Positions 1 to 6,678 of a DNA stretch of 64,000 nucleotides are shown one piece after another. The notes beneath the pieces are model-generated. The model ran no database searches. It saw only the letters and a list, made by a program, of their open reading frames with translations, and was not told the DNA's origin. The DNA is from an uncultured Eudoraea sp. Lineage in GTDB: Bacteria > Bacteroidota > Bacteroidia > Flavobacteriales > Flavobacteriaceae. Each line of letters starts with the position of its first letter. Position 1 is the first letter of the stretch. Both the position numbers and the translations under genes were made by a program. The stretch is from positions 372,001-436,000 of the forward strand of contig NZ_CANLGX010000002.1 in the NCBI RefSeq assembly GCF_947490415.1. Reading direction: 5' to 3'.

Positions 1-575
1 AGGTAAATAGCTATTAAAGCGCCCCATCCACCAACGGAATGTACCAGAGTTGAACCTGCAAAATCATAAAAACCTCCGTCTTCTCCACCTAATGTAGACA
101 GGAATCCGCCACCCCATTGCCATGAACCGGCTATAGGATATATAAGACCTACATAAATGATTGTAAAAATCATAAAAGGACCTATTTTAATACGCTCGGC
201 AACCGCTCCTGAGACAATTGTTGCGGCTGTGGCTGCAAACATTCCCTGGAACAGAAAATCTGTCCACCAGGTATAACCTCCATCGGCGTATTCAGCCGTC
301 ATGCCATTTTCAGGGGCGTCAATACCAAAACCTGCAAATTCGAAAATACCCATCGAACCTTCTTCAAATCCGGGGTACATTAAATTAAAGCCACCTATAT
401 AGTACAATAGCAGTCCTACTGTAATAATAAAGATGTTTTTAAAAAGTATATTAATTGTGTTTTTTTGTCTGGTGAGGCCAATTTCTAAAAAGGCAAACCC
501 TGTATGCATAAAAAATACAAGGGCGGTACATACCATCATCCAAACATTATTAGCTGTAAATAATCCTGCTTCCAT
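1..575 (-). CDS. amt: Ammonium transporter (Amt family), 3'-truncated by window edge
   Basis: Imports ammonium across the inner membrane. The visible 191 codons start MEAGLFTANNVWMMVCTALV and continue through four or more hydrophobic segments. The first membrane helix carries GFAFLEIGLTRQKN, the AMT1-like form of the Amt N-terminal signature. Near the truncated end, DFAGSTLVHSVGGW contains the conserved DFAGS...H..GG stretch with the first pore histidine. The C-terminal half lies outside the window. The gene follows glnK by 27 nt on the same strand, the classic glnK-amtB pairing in which the P-II protein gates the channel. Family identity is seen directly; transport specificity is inferred from the family. 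Confidence 0.95.
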   Translation of the reverse strand, partial: MEAGLFTANNVWMMVCTALVFFMHTGFAFLEIGLTRQKNTINILFKNIFIITVGLLLYYIGGFNLMYPGFEEGSMGIFEFAGFGIDAPENGMTAEYADGGYTWWTDFLFQGMFAATAATIVSGAVAERIKIGPFMIFTIIYVGLIYPIAGSWQWGGGFLSTLGGEDGGFYDFAGSTLVHSVGGWGALIAIY

Positions 576-602
576 TTCTTTTAAGTATTAGTTAGTTACT
601 TT

Positions 603-941
603 TTAGTTAATTCCGGCCTGGCCGTTTTCCTTGGTTCTTATTCGAAAAGCTTGCAGGACATCGGAAACAAAGATCTTACCATCACCCACATTTCCTGTGT
701 AAGCGGCTTCCAGTACAGTGTTTACAGTTCTTTCAAGAAATTCGTCAGACACTACTATTTCCAGATACCTTCTTTGGATGTCTGTAGTACTGTATGAAAT
801 ACCACGATAGACATGACCTTGTTTTTCATTTCCTACTCCAGTTACGTCCCAGTAACTAAAGAAATTTACCTCAATCTCATGAAGTGCATTTTTCACATCA
901 TCAAATTTGGATTTTCTAATAATTGCTTCAACTTTTTTCAT
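603..941 (-). CDS. glnK: P-II family nitrogen regulatory protein
   Basis: A 112-residue P-II signal protein, the usual family length, beginning MKKVEAIIRKSKFDDVK. The T-loop region (about residues 35-58) contains YRGISY, with Tyr50 at the position of the uridylylated Tyr51 of enterobacterial P-II. The B-loop-like TGNVGDGKIFV (about residues 82-92) and C-terminal AFRIRT match the ATP/2-oxoglutarate-binding core. It precedes amt by 27 nt, so it is probably co-transcribed and regulates ammonium uptake. Upstream are a TATATTTG -7 box and the dyad ACCCTA-N13-TAGGGT, a likely control site. Whether Tyr50 is modified in this organism cannot be told from sequence. Confidence 0.95.
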   Translation of the reverse strand: MKKVEAIIRKSKFDDVKNALHEIEVNFFSYWDVTGVGNEKQGHVYRGISYSTTDIQRRYLEIVVSDEFLERTVNTVLEAAYTGNVGDGKIFVSDVLQAFRIRTKENGQAGIN

Positions 942-966
942 TTGTTAGTTTTATTGTTGATCGCCG

Positions 967-1015
967 CAAATATATATTAAATAAATTAACACCCTAAAAA
1001 AATTGGGGGTAGGGT
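967..1015 (-). promoter_or_regulatory. glnK-amt promoter with dyad operator
   Basis: Read on the minus strand: ACCCTA-N13-TAGGGT (1015 down to 991), 16 nt, then TATATTTG (974-967), which matches the Bacteroidota -7 consensus TAnnTTTG, then 25 nt to the glnK ATG. No TTG lies at -33; the proximal TAGGGT arm occupies that place. The same dyad with the same 13-nt spacing and nearly the same offset lies upstream of sucC (43812-43861). The box is seen directly; a bound activator replacing the -33 contact is inference. Confidence 0.6.
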
Positions 1016-1222
1016 TGTTATTTTTATAATAATTATAATTTGACCCCATTAATTTTAAGGGTATACTATTAAAAACAATAAAAAATGTTTATTTGATGAT
1101 TTTGTGAGGCAGTATTAACTAAACTTGTAGGAAAGTAAAAAAGCCTGATCATTTTTAATAAAACGGTGAGGCAATAAGAATGCTATTCTAAGGATAAAAA
1201 AGTGTTTGAATTACTGAGACGA

Positions 1223-1594
1223 TTATACTAACCTGGAAAGCCAAAGTCCCAATGCAATCGCCAGAACACCTACTGTTATGCTGGTTATAGTATAAAAAGA
1301 AAAATGCAGTAATTGGCCGGATTGTAGCAATCCATGATTCTCAAGCGTAAATGCAGAAAAAGTAGTAAATCCTCCGCAGAATCCTGTAGACAGGATGAGG
1401 ATTTGATCTTTTGAAAGCAGGTTTCCTTTCATTGAAGTGCCCAGTAGAAAACCAATTATCAGGCAACCAATGATATTAACCAGGAATGTGCCAAGGTAAA
1501 AATTTTGAAAATAATCGTTGAAAGTTTTGCCAATAATAAAACGAAGAAAGCTACCAAACCCACCTCCGATAAAAACAAGTAAAAATTGTTTCAT
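1223..1594 (-). CDS. crcB: Fluoride efflux channel CrcB/Fluc
   Basis: A 123-residue, four-helix membrane protein of the CrcB/Fluc family, which forms dual-topology dimeric fluoride channels in the inner membrane. Seen in sequence: N-terminal GGGFGSFLRFIIGK, the NIIGCLIIGFLLG helix with the conserved Asn, and the signature STGFCGGFTTFSAFTLEN (about residues 70-87) carrying the Phe-box and TTFS break. Length is typical. It precedes glnK on the same strand but 281 nt separates them and glnK has its own promoter box. I looked for a fluoride riboswitch upstream and did not recognise one. Confidence 0.95.
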   Translation of the reverse strand: MKQFLLVFIGGGFGSFLRFIIGKTFNDYFQNFYLGTFLVNIIGCLIIGFLLGTSMKGNLLSKDQILILSTGFCGGFTTFSAFTLENHGLLQSGQLLHFSFYTITSITVGVLAIALGLWLSRLV

Positions 1595-1611
1595 ACCCTA
1601 AAGGTAAAAAA

Positions 1612-1791
1612 CTAAATGGCTTTTTTGTACTTGGTTGGATTTAAATCCAGAGGATAAATTTTAGTCAGGGATTGATCTGAAATACTTTTTCGCAACTTAC
1701 TTACTCTCTGTCTTGCGTTTGTTACGCTAAAGAATAAAAGTGCCGCATTAAAAAATACTAGAACAAAAAATATAGTTAAAAAAGTGGTCAT
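1612..1791 (-). CDS. Small single-helix membrane protein (59 aa), unknown function
   Basis: A 59-codon open frame with ATG at 1791 and TAG at 1612-1614. The product begins MTTFLTIFFVLVFFNAALLF, a strongly hydrophobic segment (residues 3-21), followed by a basic Arg/Lys/Ser-rich tail containing NARQRVSKLRKS. The predicted form is one membrane helix with a positively charged cytoplasmic tail. It ends 17 nt before the crcB start, so the two may be co-transcribed. A TAATTTTG box (1820-1827, minus strand) lies 29 nt upstream of the ATG, which supports a real gene. I do not recognise the family. Confidence 0.55.
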   Translation of the reverse strand: MTTFLTIFFVLVFFNAALLFFSVTNARQRVSKLRKSISDQSLTKIYPLDLNPTKYKKAI

Positions 1792-1819
1792 TTGAAAATA
1801 ATGATATAATTGGTTAACG

Positions 1820-1827
1820 CAAAATTA
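1820..1827 (-). promoter_or_regulatory. -7 promoter box (TAATTTTG) for the 59-aa gene and possibly crcB
   Basis: The minus strand reads TAATTTTG, matching TAnnTTTG, 28 nt upstream of the small-gene ATG. No TTG at the expected -33 spacing is visible, so confidence is moderate. Confidence 0.4.
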
Positions 1828-1907
1828 CTTCTTTTCTTGTATTTTACGAATGAAAAGCTATAATTGTTGTGATTTACCTAATTTTTGTGGTGTTCTCAGT
1901 AATTGCG

Positions 1908-2096
1908 TTAATTTTTGAGGATGTACTTAATTGCAAATAAGAATATTACGAATATTACAAAGACAATTCCCACCCATTTTACACCACGGTAATTTTTTGC
2001 ATGTAGTTTTTTGTCTTTTCGATAAGAAAATATCAGGATCAATGTGAATAACAAAATGAAAAATACCGCAAATGCCACTTGTCCTGTGCTAAACAT
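1908..2096 (-). CDS. Small two-helix membrane protein (62 aa), conserved flavobacterial type
   Basis: A 62-residue protein with two hydrophobic segments (about residues 6-24 and 41-58) joined by a basic loop, YRKDKKLHAKNYRG, so both ends probably face the same side. I recall similar short proteins with this YRKD..LH..Y.G loop in other Bacteroidota, but know of no function. It is divergent from the MazG-like gene with only 37 nt between the two ATGs. A TAGTTTTG promoter box for this gene (2113-2120) sits inside that gap. Coding status is well supported by composition and promoter. Confidence 0.7.
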   Translation of the reverse strand: MFSTGQVAFAVFFILLFTLILIFSYRKDKKLHAKNYRGVKWVGIVFVIFVIFLFAIKYILKN

Positions 2097-2112
2097 ATTT
2101 ATTATTTTTACG

Positions 2113-2120
2113 CAAAACTA
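2113..2120 (-). promoter_or_regulatory. -7 promoter box (TAGTTTTG) for the 62-aa membrane protein
   Basis: TAGTTTTG on the minus strand, 16 nt upstream of the ATG. Any -33 contact would lie inside the first codons of the divergent MazG-like gene at 2134, so the two transcription units overlap. Confidence 0.45.
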
Positions 2121-2133
2121 AAACAAAAAATCC

Positions 2134-2520
2134 ATGAAAAAGAAAATTGCTTCTGTTGAGCTTTTTCATAAATCTTTTGGCCTTGGAGTGTCTCACTCTA
2201 TGAAAGCAGATCTGGGCGCAGCAAAGAACAAGTTGCGATTCAACCTAATGGATGAGGAAAATAGGGAATATTTTGAGGCAGCCCAAAATAATGATTTGGC
2301 TGAGGTAGCCGATGCTTTAGGGGATATGCTTTATATTCTTTGTGGAACTATCCTTGAACACGGTATGCAACATAAAATTGAGGAAGTGTTTGAAGAAATA
2401 CAGCGCAGCAATATGAGTAAATTGGGAAAAGATGGTAAGCCTATTTACAGGGAAGATGGTAAAGTGCTTAAAGGGCCAAAATATTTTAAACCAAATATTC
2501 AGGCTATTCTTGATAAATAA
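2134..2520 (+). CDS. MazG-like nucleoside triphosphate pyrophosphohydrolase
   Basis: A 128-residue all-alpha NTP pyrophosphohydrolase-like protein. The helical core has the acidic metal-binding pattern seen in MazG/HisE-type enzymes: DEENREYFEAA (about residues 39-49) followed by EVADALGDMLYIL (about 56-68), giving the paired ExxE and ExxD helices. The C-terminal part, GKDGKPIYREDGKVLKGPKYFKPN, is typical of the flavobacterial and phage-like small MazG relatives. The family hydrolyses non-canonical or excess (d)NTPs to NMP and pyrophosphate; the actual substrate here is unknown. It is a single gene between a divergent membrane protein and convergent ilvE. Confidence 0.8.
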   Translation: MKKKIASVELFHKSFGLGVSHSMKADLGAAKNKLRFNLMDEENREYFEAAQNNDLAEVADALGDMLYILCGTILEHGMQHKIEEVFEEIQRSNMSKLGKDGKPIYREDGKVLKGPKYFKPNIQAILDK

Positions 2521-2558
2521 AATGGACACTAATTTTAAGTGCCCATTTCTTTTTGTTT
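2520..2558. terminator. Bidirectional terminator between the MazG-like gene and ilvE
   Basis: An 11-bp stem, AAATGGACACT / AGTGCCCATTT, with a 7-nt loop (2531-2537). On the plus strand it has one A-C mismatch and is followed by a T-rich tract (TTTCTTTTTG); on the minus strand the mismatch becomes a G-U pair and a TTTTATTT tail follows. It separates convergent genes. Confidence 0.6.
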
Positions 2559-2565
2559 TATTGGA

Positions 2566-3633
2566 TTATTGTACTTTATACCTCCAGCCAAATTTATCCT
2601 CAATCTTATTGTATTGTATATCCAATAATTGTTGCTTGAGTATTGATGCGTACGAATTTTCAATTTTTGGTAATTCATAGCGTTCATCTTTATAACCAAA
2701 GCCCAGAATTGGATTAATCACCGCCGCTGTTCCACTGCCAAACATTTCTTTTAATGTATTATTCTTTATGCCATTAACCAACTCAGATACTTTTATAGGT
2801 CTTACTTCTACTTCAATTCCTCTGTCTTTTGCTAATTCAATGATACTTTTTCTGGTTATACCATCCAAAATTCTATCCCCGGTAGGACAGGTAATGAGTT
2901 TGTTATCCAGTCGAATAAAAATATTCATTGTGCCTGCCTCTTCAATATACTCATGCGTGCTGGCATCTGTCCAAACCACTTGTTGAAACCCTTCTTCCTT
3001 TGCCAGGTTTGTTGGATAAAATTGTCCTGCATAGTTACCCGCTGCTTTGGTAAAACCAAATCCACCATCCGCGGCCCGGCTAAATTTTTCGGCAATCTTA
3101 ACTCTTACTTCACCTCCATAGTAGGATTGTGCAGGAGAGCAAATAATAATAAATTTATATTCCTCAGAAGGAGAAGCAATAATGCCCGCTTGTGTAGCTA
3201 TAACAAAAGGACGGATATACAATGAATTACCTACACCTGGCTTAATCCACTTTTCATCTATTTGTAAAAGCTTTTTAAGACCATCAAAAAAATACTCTTC
3301 AGGAAATTCAGGCATTGCAAGTCGGACACTTGACTTATTTATGCGCCTGTAGTTTTCATCCGGTCTGAATAACCAAACACCACCTTCATCATCCCTGTAG
3401 GCTTTCATCCCTTCAAAAACTGCCTGACCGTAGTGAAATACCCTGGAGGAAGGTTCCATTTGCAAGGGCTGATAAGGAATTATTTTGGGCGTTTCCCATG
3501 CACCATTCTTATAATCACAGACGAACATATGATCTGTGAAATAGGCACCAAAAGGAAGCTGATCAAAATTAACCTTACTAATCTTAGATGTTTCAGCCTT
3601 CTGAACAATCAGGTTTTTTGCTACTGTATCCAT
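2566..3633 (-). CDS. ilvE: Branched-chain-amino-acid aminotransferase
   Basis: PLP-dependent fold-type IV transaminase performing the last step of Leu/Ile/Val synthesis and the first of their breakdown, in the cytoplasm. I chose ATG 3633 (355 aa, MDTVAKNLIVQ), matching the usual length of the eukaryote-like BCAT branch; an upstream in-frame ATG at 3681 would add 16 atypical residues. Motifs seen: FHYGQAVFEGMKAYR (67-81), the PLP lysine K196 in FTKAAGNYAGQFYP, EEAGTMNIF and LDGITRKSI. It is monocistronic: convergent with the MazG-like gene and divergent from the DUF4920 lipoprotein gene. Confidence 0.95.
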   Translation of the reverse strand: MDTVAKNLIVQKAETSKISKVNFDQLPFGAYFTDHMFVCDYKNGAWETPKIIPYQPLQMEPSSRVFHYGQAVFEGMKAYRDDEGGVWLFRPDENYRRINKSSVRLAMPEFPEEYFFDGLKKLLQIDEKWIKPGVGNSLYIRPFVIATQAGIIASPSEEYKFIIICSPAQSYYGGEVRVKIAEKFSRAADGGFGFTKAAGNYAGQFYPTNLAKEEGFQQVVWTDASTHEYIEEAGTMNIFIRLDNKLITCPTGDRILDGITRKSIIELAKDRGIEVEVRPIKVSELVNGIKNNTLKEMFGSGTAAVINPILGFGYKDERYELPKIENSYASILKQQLLDIQYNKIEDKFGWRYKVQ

Positions 3634-3741
3634 TGAAATCTCATTTTCTAAGATTAAAATTAAACAATTATCACCTTTCATGTCTTCTTTTTTCTAGGAA
3701 AAATCACCAGTTTTGCAGATGGATCATAAATATTATTAATA

Positions 3742-4245
3742 ATGAAAAGTTTTAACATATTACTTGTGTTTTTAGTACTCTTAGTGGGATGTAAGAATAA
3801 ACACAAGCCATCTGAAGTAAGTGAAAATGCCCAAAGTGAAAGGAATTTTGCTTCATTTGGTAAATTAATTGACTATAAAGGGGCTATTGGCAGCGAAGTA
3901 ATGCTAGATCAATTCCAGTCGCTTAGGAAAGCAGATACTCTGGAAACAAAATTTTCAGCCATAGTTACTGATGTCTGTAAATCTAAAGGATGCTGGATGA
4001 AACTGAATTTGAAAAATGGAGAAGAGGTAATGGTGAAATTTAAAGATTATGGCTTTTTTGTTCCTATGGATATAGAGGGCCGGGAAGTTGTTGTAAATGG
4101 AATTGCTTTTGTTGATAACATGAGTGTTGAAGACCAAAGGCATTATGCCAAAGATGCCGGGGAATCACCAGAAGATATCAAGCAGATTAAACTACCTAAA
4201 AAAACCTTTGAGTTTGAGGCAGATGGAGTGCTAATAGGGCAATAA
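3742..4245 (+). CDS. DUF4920-domain lipoprotein
   Basis: A 167-residue exported protein with a lipoprotein signal peptide: hydrophobic MKSFNILLVFLVLLVGC ending in a lipobox with the acylated Cys at residue 17. The mature part matches the DUF4920 family, with the hallmark VCKSKGCWMKL (about residues 76-86) and a C-terminal KTFEFEADGVLI. DUF4920 proteins are widespread in Bacteroidota; the fold is OB-like, and the two cysteines of CxxxGCW could bind metal or form a disulfide, but no function is established. The stop is 1 nt from the mnmD start, so the two are co-transcribed and probably translationally coupled. Confidence 0.85.
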   Translation: MKSFNILLVFLVLLVGCKNKHKPSEVSENAQSERNFASFGKLIDYKGAIGSEVMLDQFQSLRKADTLETKFSAIVTDVCKSKGCWMKLNLKNGEEVMVKFKDYGFFVPMDIEGREVVVNGIAFVDNMSVEDQRHYAKDAGESPEDIKQIKLPKKTFEFEADGVLIGQ

Positions 4246-4246
4246 G

Positions 4247-4915
4247 TTGATAAGAAAGATAATTACCACCGGAGATGGTTCTAAAACCATCCAAATAGAG
4301 GATTGGAACGAGCAATATCATTCCATACATGGTGCCGTAAATGAGGCATATCACGTTTTTATTGATAAAGGCTTTTCATATTTGGCCAATGAGGCCATAA
4401 GTATTTTGGAGATTGGTTTTGGCACAGGTCTTAACGCCCTCATTACATTGATTGAGGCTGAAAAGAGTAACAGACAAGTTGATTATACGGGCATAGAGGC
4501 ATATCCCATAACTAATGAGGAAATAACACAATTAGATTATATTGAAACTTTAAAAGCATCCCCTTTTAAAGAGGCCTTTTTTGAAATGCATAAAAGTGAC
4601 TGGGAGAGCAAAATAGAGCTTACTTCATATTTTTCGTTTAACAAACAAAAAAAGAATTTCCAGGAAATTTCAGACCGTAATCTTTACGACCTTATTTATT
4701 TCGATGCTTTTGGAGCAAGGGTACAACCGGAACTATGGACCGAAATAATTTTTGATAAGATGTACAATGCGCTAACTGAAAATGGAATTTTAGTAACCTA
4801 TTCGGCCAAAGGAAGTGTGAGAAGAGCCATGCAAGCCGTTGGTTTTGTCGTTGAAAGGTTACCCGGACCACCTGGTAAAAGGGAAATGCTGAGAGCCCTA
4901 AAAGTATCCGGATAA
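4247..4915 (+). CDS. mnmD: tRNA (mnm5s2U34) methyltransferase MnmD (stand-alone)
   Basis: SAM-dependent methyltransferase that finishes mnm5s2U at the tRNA wobble position by methylating the nm5 group. The 222-residue protein has the start pattern IITTGDGSKTIQ...WNEQYHSIHGA, the SAM-binding ILEIGFGTGLNALIT (about residues 52-66), the catalytic region LIYFDAFGARVQPELW (about 148-163) and C-terminal PPGKREMLRA. It lacks the FAD-oxidase half (MnmC1) fused to it in enterobacteria. The start is TTG at 4247, 1 nt after the upstream stop; no in-frame ATG exists before the conserved N-terminus, so TTG is well supported. Confidence 0.9.
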   Translation: MIRKIITTGDGSKTIQIEDWNEQYHSIHGAVNEAYHVFIDKGFSYLANEAISILEIGFGTGLNALITLIEAEKSNRQVDYTGIEAYPITNEEITQLDYIETLKASPFKEAFFEMHKSDWESKIELTSYFSFNKQKKNFQEISDRNLYDLIYFDAFGARVQPELWTEIIFDKMYNALTENGILVTYSAKGSVRRAMQAVGFVVERLPGPPGKREMLRALKVSG

Positions 4916-5013
4916 ACCAATTTCGGCAATAATTCATACACGATACTGTTAAATCCAAATTAAACCTGATTGTTACAGGTATAAAAACCAATATCTTTAG
5001 CCAAAATTATGCG

Positions 5014-5973
5014 ATGAAAGTTTTAATCACTGGGGCCACTGGATTAATAGGGGGTGCGATAACCGATTTATGTCGTGAAAAAGGGTATTCGGTAAATTAT
5101 CTTACTACTGATAAGTCCAAAATAAAAAACGAACTAAATTATAAGGGATTTTATTGGGAACCAAAGACATACGACATTGATGTAAATTGTTTTGAAGGAG
5201 TCACGGCAATCATCAATTTGGCTGGGGCTAATATTGCCAAAAGATGGTCTAAATCTTATAAAAAGGAAATCCTGTCGAGCAGAGTAGATAGCTTAAAGAC
5301 ACTTTATATTGCTCTTAAAAGTCTTAATCTGGAAGAAAGTATTTCACTTATTTCGGCATCTGCCATAGGTATCTACCCAAATTCCTTATCTAATTTTTAT
5401 ACAGAAGAATCAACAAACCGGGATTCTAGTTTTTTAGGGGACGTAACTGAGATTTGGGAAAAAGAAATTGATAAATTTCAGGCACTTAACTGCACTGTCA
5501 CTAAAATACGAATAGGTCTTGTTCTGTCATCGGAAGGTGGGGCTTTGCCAAATATGGCCAATGCAGTGAGAAGATATATAGGAGCCTCATTTGGTTCAGG
5601 TGAACAATGGCAATCTTGGATTCATGTAAACGATCTTGCCCGAATGTTCCTATTTATAGTCGAAAACAGATTGTCTGGTGTTTATAACGGGGTTGCACCA
5701 AACCCGGTTACCAATTCAAAAATGGTTAAAGAACTGGCTAAAGTTCTTGAGAGACCCTTGTTTTTGCCTAATATTCCTCAATTTGCAATGAGACTTATTC
5801 TGGGTGAGATGTCTTATCTTTTATTTGTTAGTCAGCGTGTAAGCAGTAAAAAAATAGAAAAAAAAGGCTTTATTTTTAAATTTAATAATATTTGCAGAGC
5901 GCTGGAAAACATATACTTAGAGGAAGTTAATGAGGATAATACAGATGATGTGTTGGCCAAAGAATATATATAG
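5014..5973 (+). CDS. TIGR01777-type NAD-dependent epimerase/dehydratase (SDR)
   Basis: A 319-residue extended short-chain dehydrogenase-like protein. Rossmann motif MKVLITGATGLIGGAI at the N-terminus, IINLAGANIAKRWSKSYKKEI (about residues 67-87) and SWIHVNDLARMF (about 202-213) are characteristic of the YfcH/SulA subfamily. The C-terminal PFLPNIPQFAMRLILGEMS-like region is the DUF1731 tail (here LFLPNIPQF...LGEMS). The substrate is unknown for this subfamily. The last roughly 25 residues, acidic and Asn-rich, extend beyond the family norm. It lies 98 nt after mnmD, so operon membership is uncertain; a hairpin terminator follows. Confidence 0.85.
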   Translation: MKVLITGATGLIGGAITDLCREKGYSVNYLTTDKSKIKNELNYKGFYWEPKTYDIDVNCFEGVTAIINLAGANIAKRWSKSYKKEILSSRVDSLKTLYIALKSLNLEESISLISASAIGIYPNSLSNFYTEESTNRDSSFLGDVTEIWEKEIDKFQALNCTVTKIRIGLVLSSEGGALPNMANAVRRYIGASFGSGEQWQSWIHVNDLARMFLFIVENRLSGVYNGVAPNPVTNSKMVKELAKVLERPLFLPNIPQFAMRLILGEMSYLLFVSQRVSSKKIEKKGFIFKFNNICRALENIYLEEVNEDNTDDVLAKEYI

Positions 5974-6005
5974 ATTTTAACAAAAATAAAGGCAGTGGCC
6001 TTTTG

Positions 6006-6034
6006 AACATCCTTCAATCAGGATGTTTTTTTTT
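6006..6034 (+). terminator. Rho-independent terminator after the epimerase gene
   Basis: Stem AACATCC (6006-6012) / GGATGTT (6021-6027), 8-nt loop, then an uninterrupted T run. It lies directly before the grpE promoter. Confidence 0.85.
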
Positions 6035-6041
6035 GTGACAT

Positions 6042-6074
6042 TTTGACATTTTTGAAGAATTGGCAGTACTTTTG
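6042..6074 (+). promoter_or_regulatory. grpE-dnaJ promoter
   Basis: TTTG (6042-6045), 21-nt spacer, TACTTTTG (6067-6074): a full match to the Bacteroidota TTTG / TAnnTTTG promoter. About 30 nt of leader precedes the grpE ATG. No heat-shock CIRCE or HAIR element is visible, so any heat induction must act in another way. Confidence 0.75.
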
Positions 6075-6108
6075 CCATCCTTAATTGAGTTTTATAAAGC
6101 TATATCCA

Positions 6109-6663
6109 ATGAACACAGAAGATAAGTCAGAAGAGATAAATGAAATGATTCCCGAGGAGCAGGAAGAGCTGGATTTGGAATCAGATGATAATGAGCACCA
6201 AGAGGAGATAAAATCCATTGAAGAGCAATTACAGGAAGATCTGAATAAAGAAAAAGATAAGTTTTTAAGACTTTTTGCGGAGTTTGAAAATTATAAAAAA
6301 CGTACTTCGAAAGAACGTATGGATCTTTTTAAAACTGCGGGTCAGGAGGTCATAGTAGCCCTTTTGCCTATTATGGACGATTTTGACAGGGCTTTAAAGG
6401 AAATATCTAAGTCTACGGATAAAGAATTGTTTAAAGGGGTTGATCTTATTAGCAATAAATTTAAAGAAACGCTTAAATCCAAGGGCTTGCAGGAGATAAC
6501 AACCAAAGAAGGCGATGCTTTTGACGCTGAAGTGCACGATGCAATTACTCAGATTCCTGCCCCTAGCAAAAAGTTAAAAGGTAAAATTATAGATGTTGTT
6601 GAGAAGGGATTTAAACTTGGAGATAAAATAATCCGACATCCAAAAGTAGTTGTTGGCAATTAA
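6109..6663 (+). CDS. grpE: Nucleotide exchange factor GrpE
   Basis: Co-chaperone that releases ADP from DnaK. ATG 6109 gives 184 residues starting MNTEDKSEEINEM; a TTG at 6085 upstream is less likely and falls close to the promoter. Layout: acidic N-terminal tail (1-40, many Glu/Asp), long coiled-coil helix with EFENYKKRTSKERMDL (about 63-78), and the beta-wing with LLPIMDDFDRAL, GVDLISNKF and C-terminal GFKLGDKIIRHPKVVVG, the standard GrpE signature. It is followed by dnaJ after 15 nt: the usual chaperone operon. dnaK is not in this window. Confidence 0.95.
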   Translation: MNTEDKSEEINEMIPEEQEELDLESDDNEHQEEIKSIEEQLQEDLNKEKDKFLRLFAEFENYKKRTSKERMDLFKTAGQEVIVALLPIMDDFDRALKEISKSTDKELFKGVDLISNKFKETLKSKGLQEITTKEGDAFDAEVHDAITQIPAPSKKLKGKIIDVVEKGFKLGDKIIRHPKVVVGN

Positions 6664-6678
6664 ATTTACAAAAGACTT

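Noticed and set aside
1595-1907. Fluoride riboswitch upstream of crcB
   Set aside because: The leader is occupied by the 59-aa gene and I cannot find the crcB-motif pseudoknot pattern.
2317-2680. Open frames overlapping the MazG-like gene and the ilvE 3' end
   Set aside because: Shadows of the two real genes and of the terminator between them; Phe/Ile-rich with no motifs.
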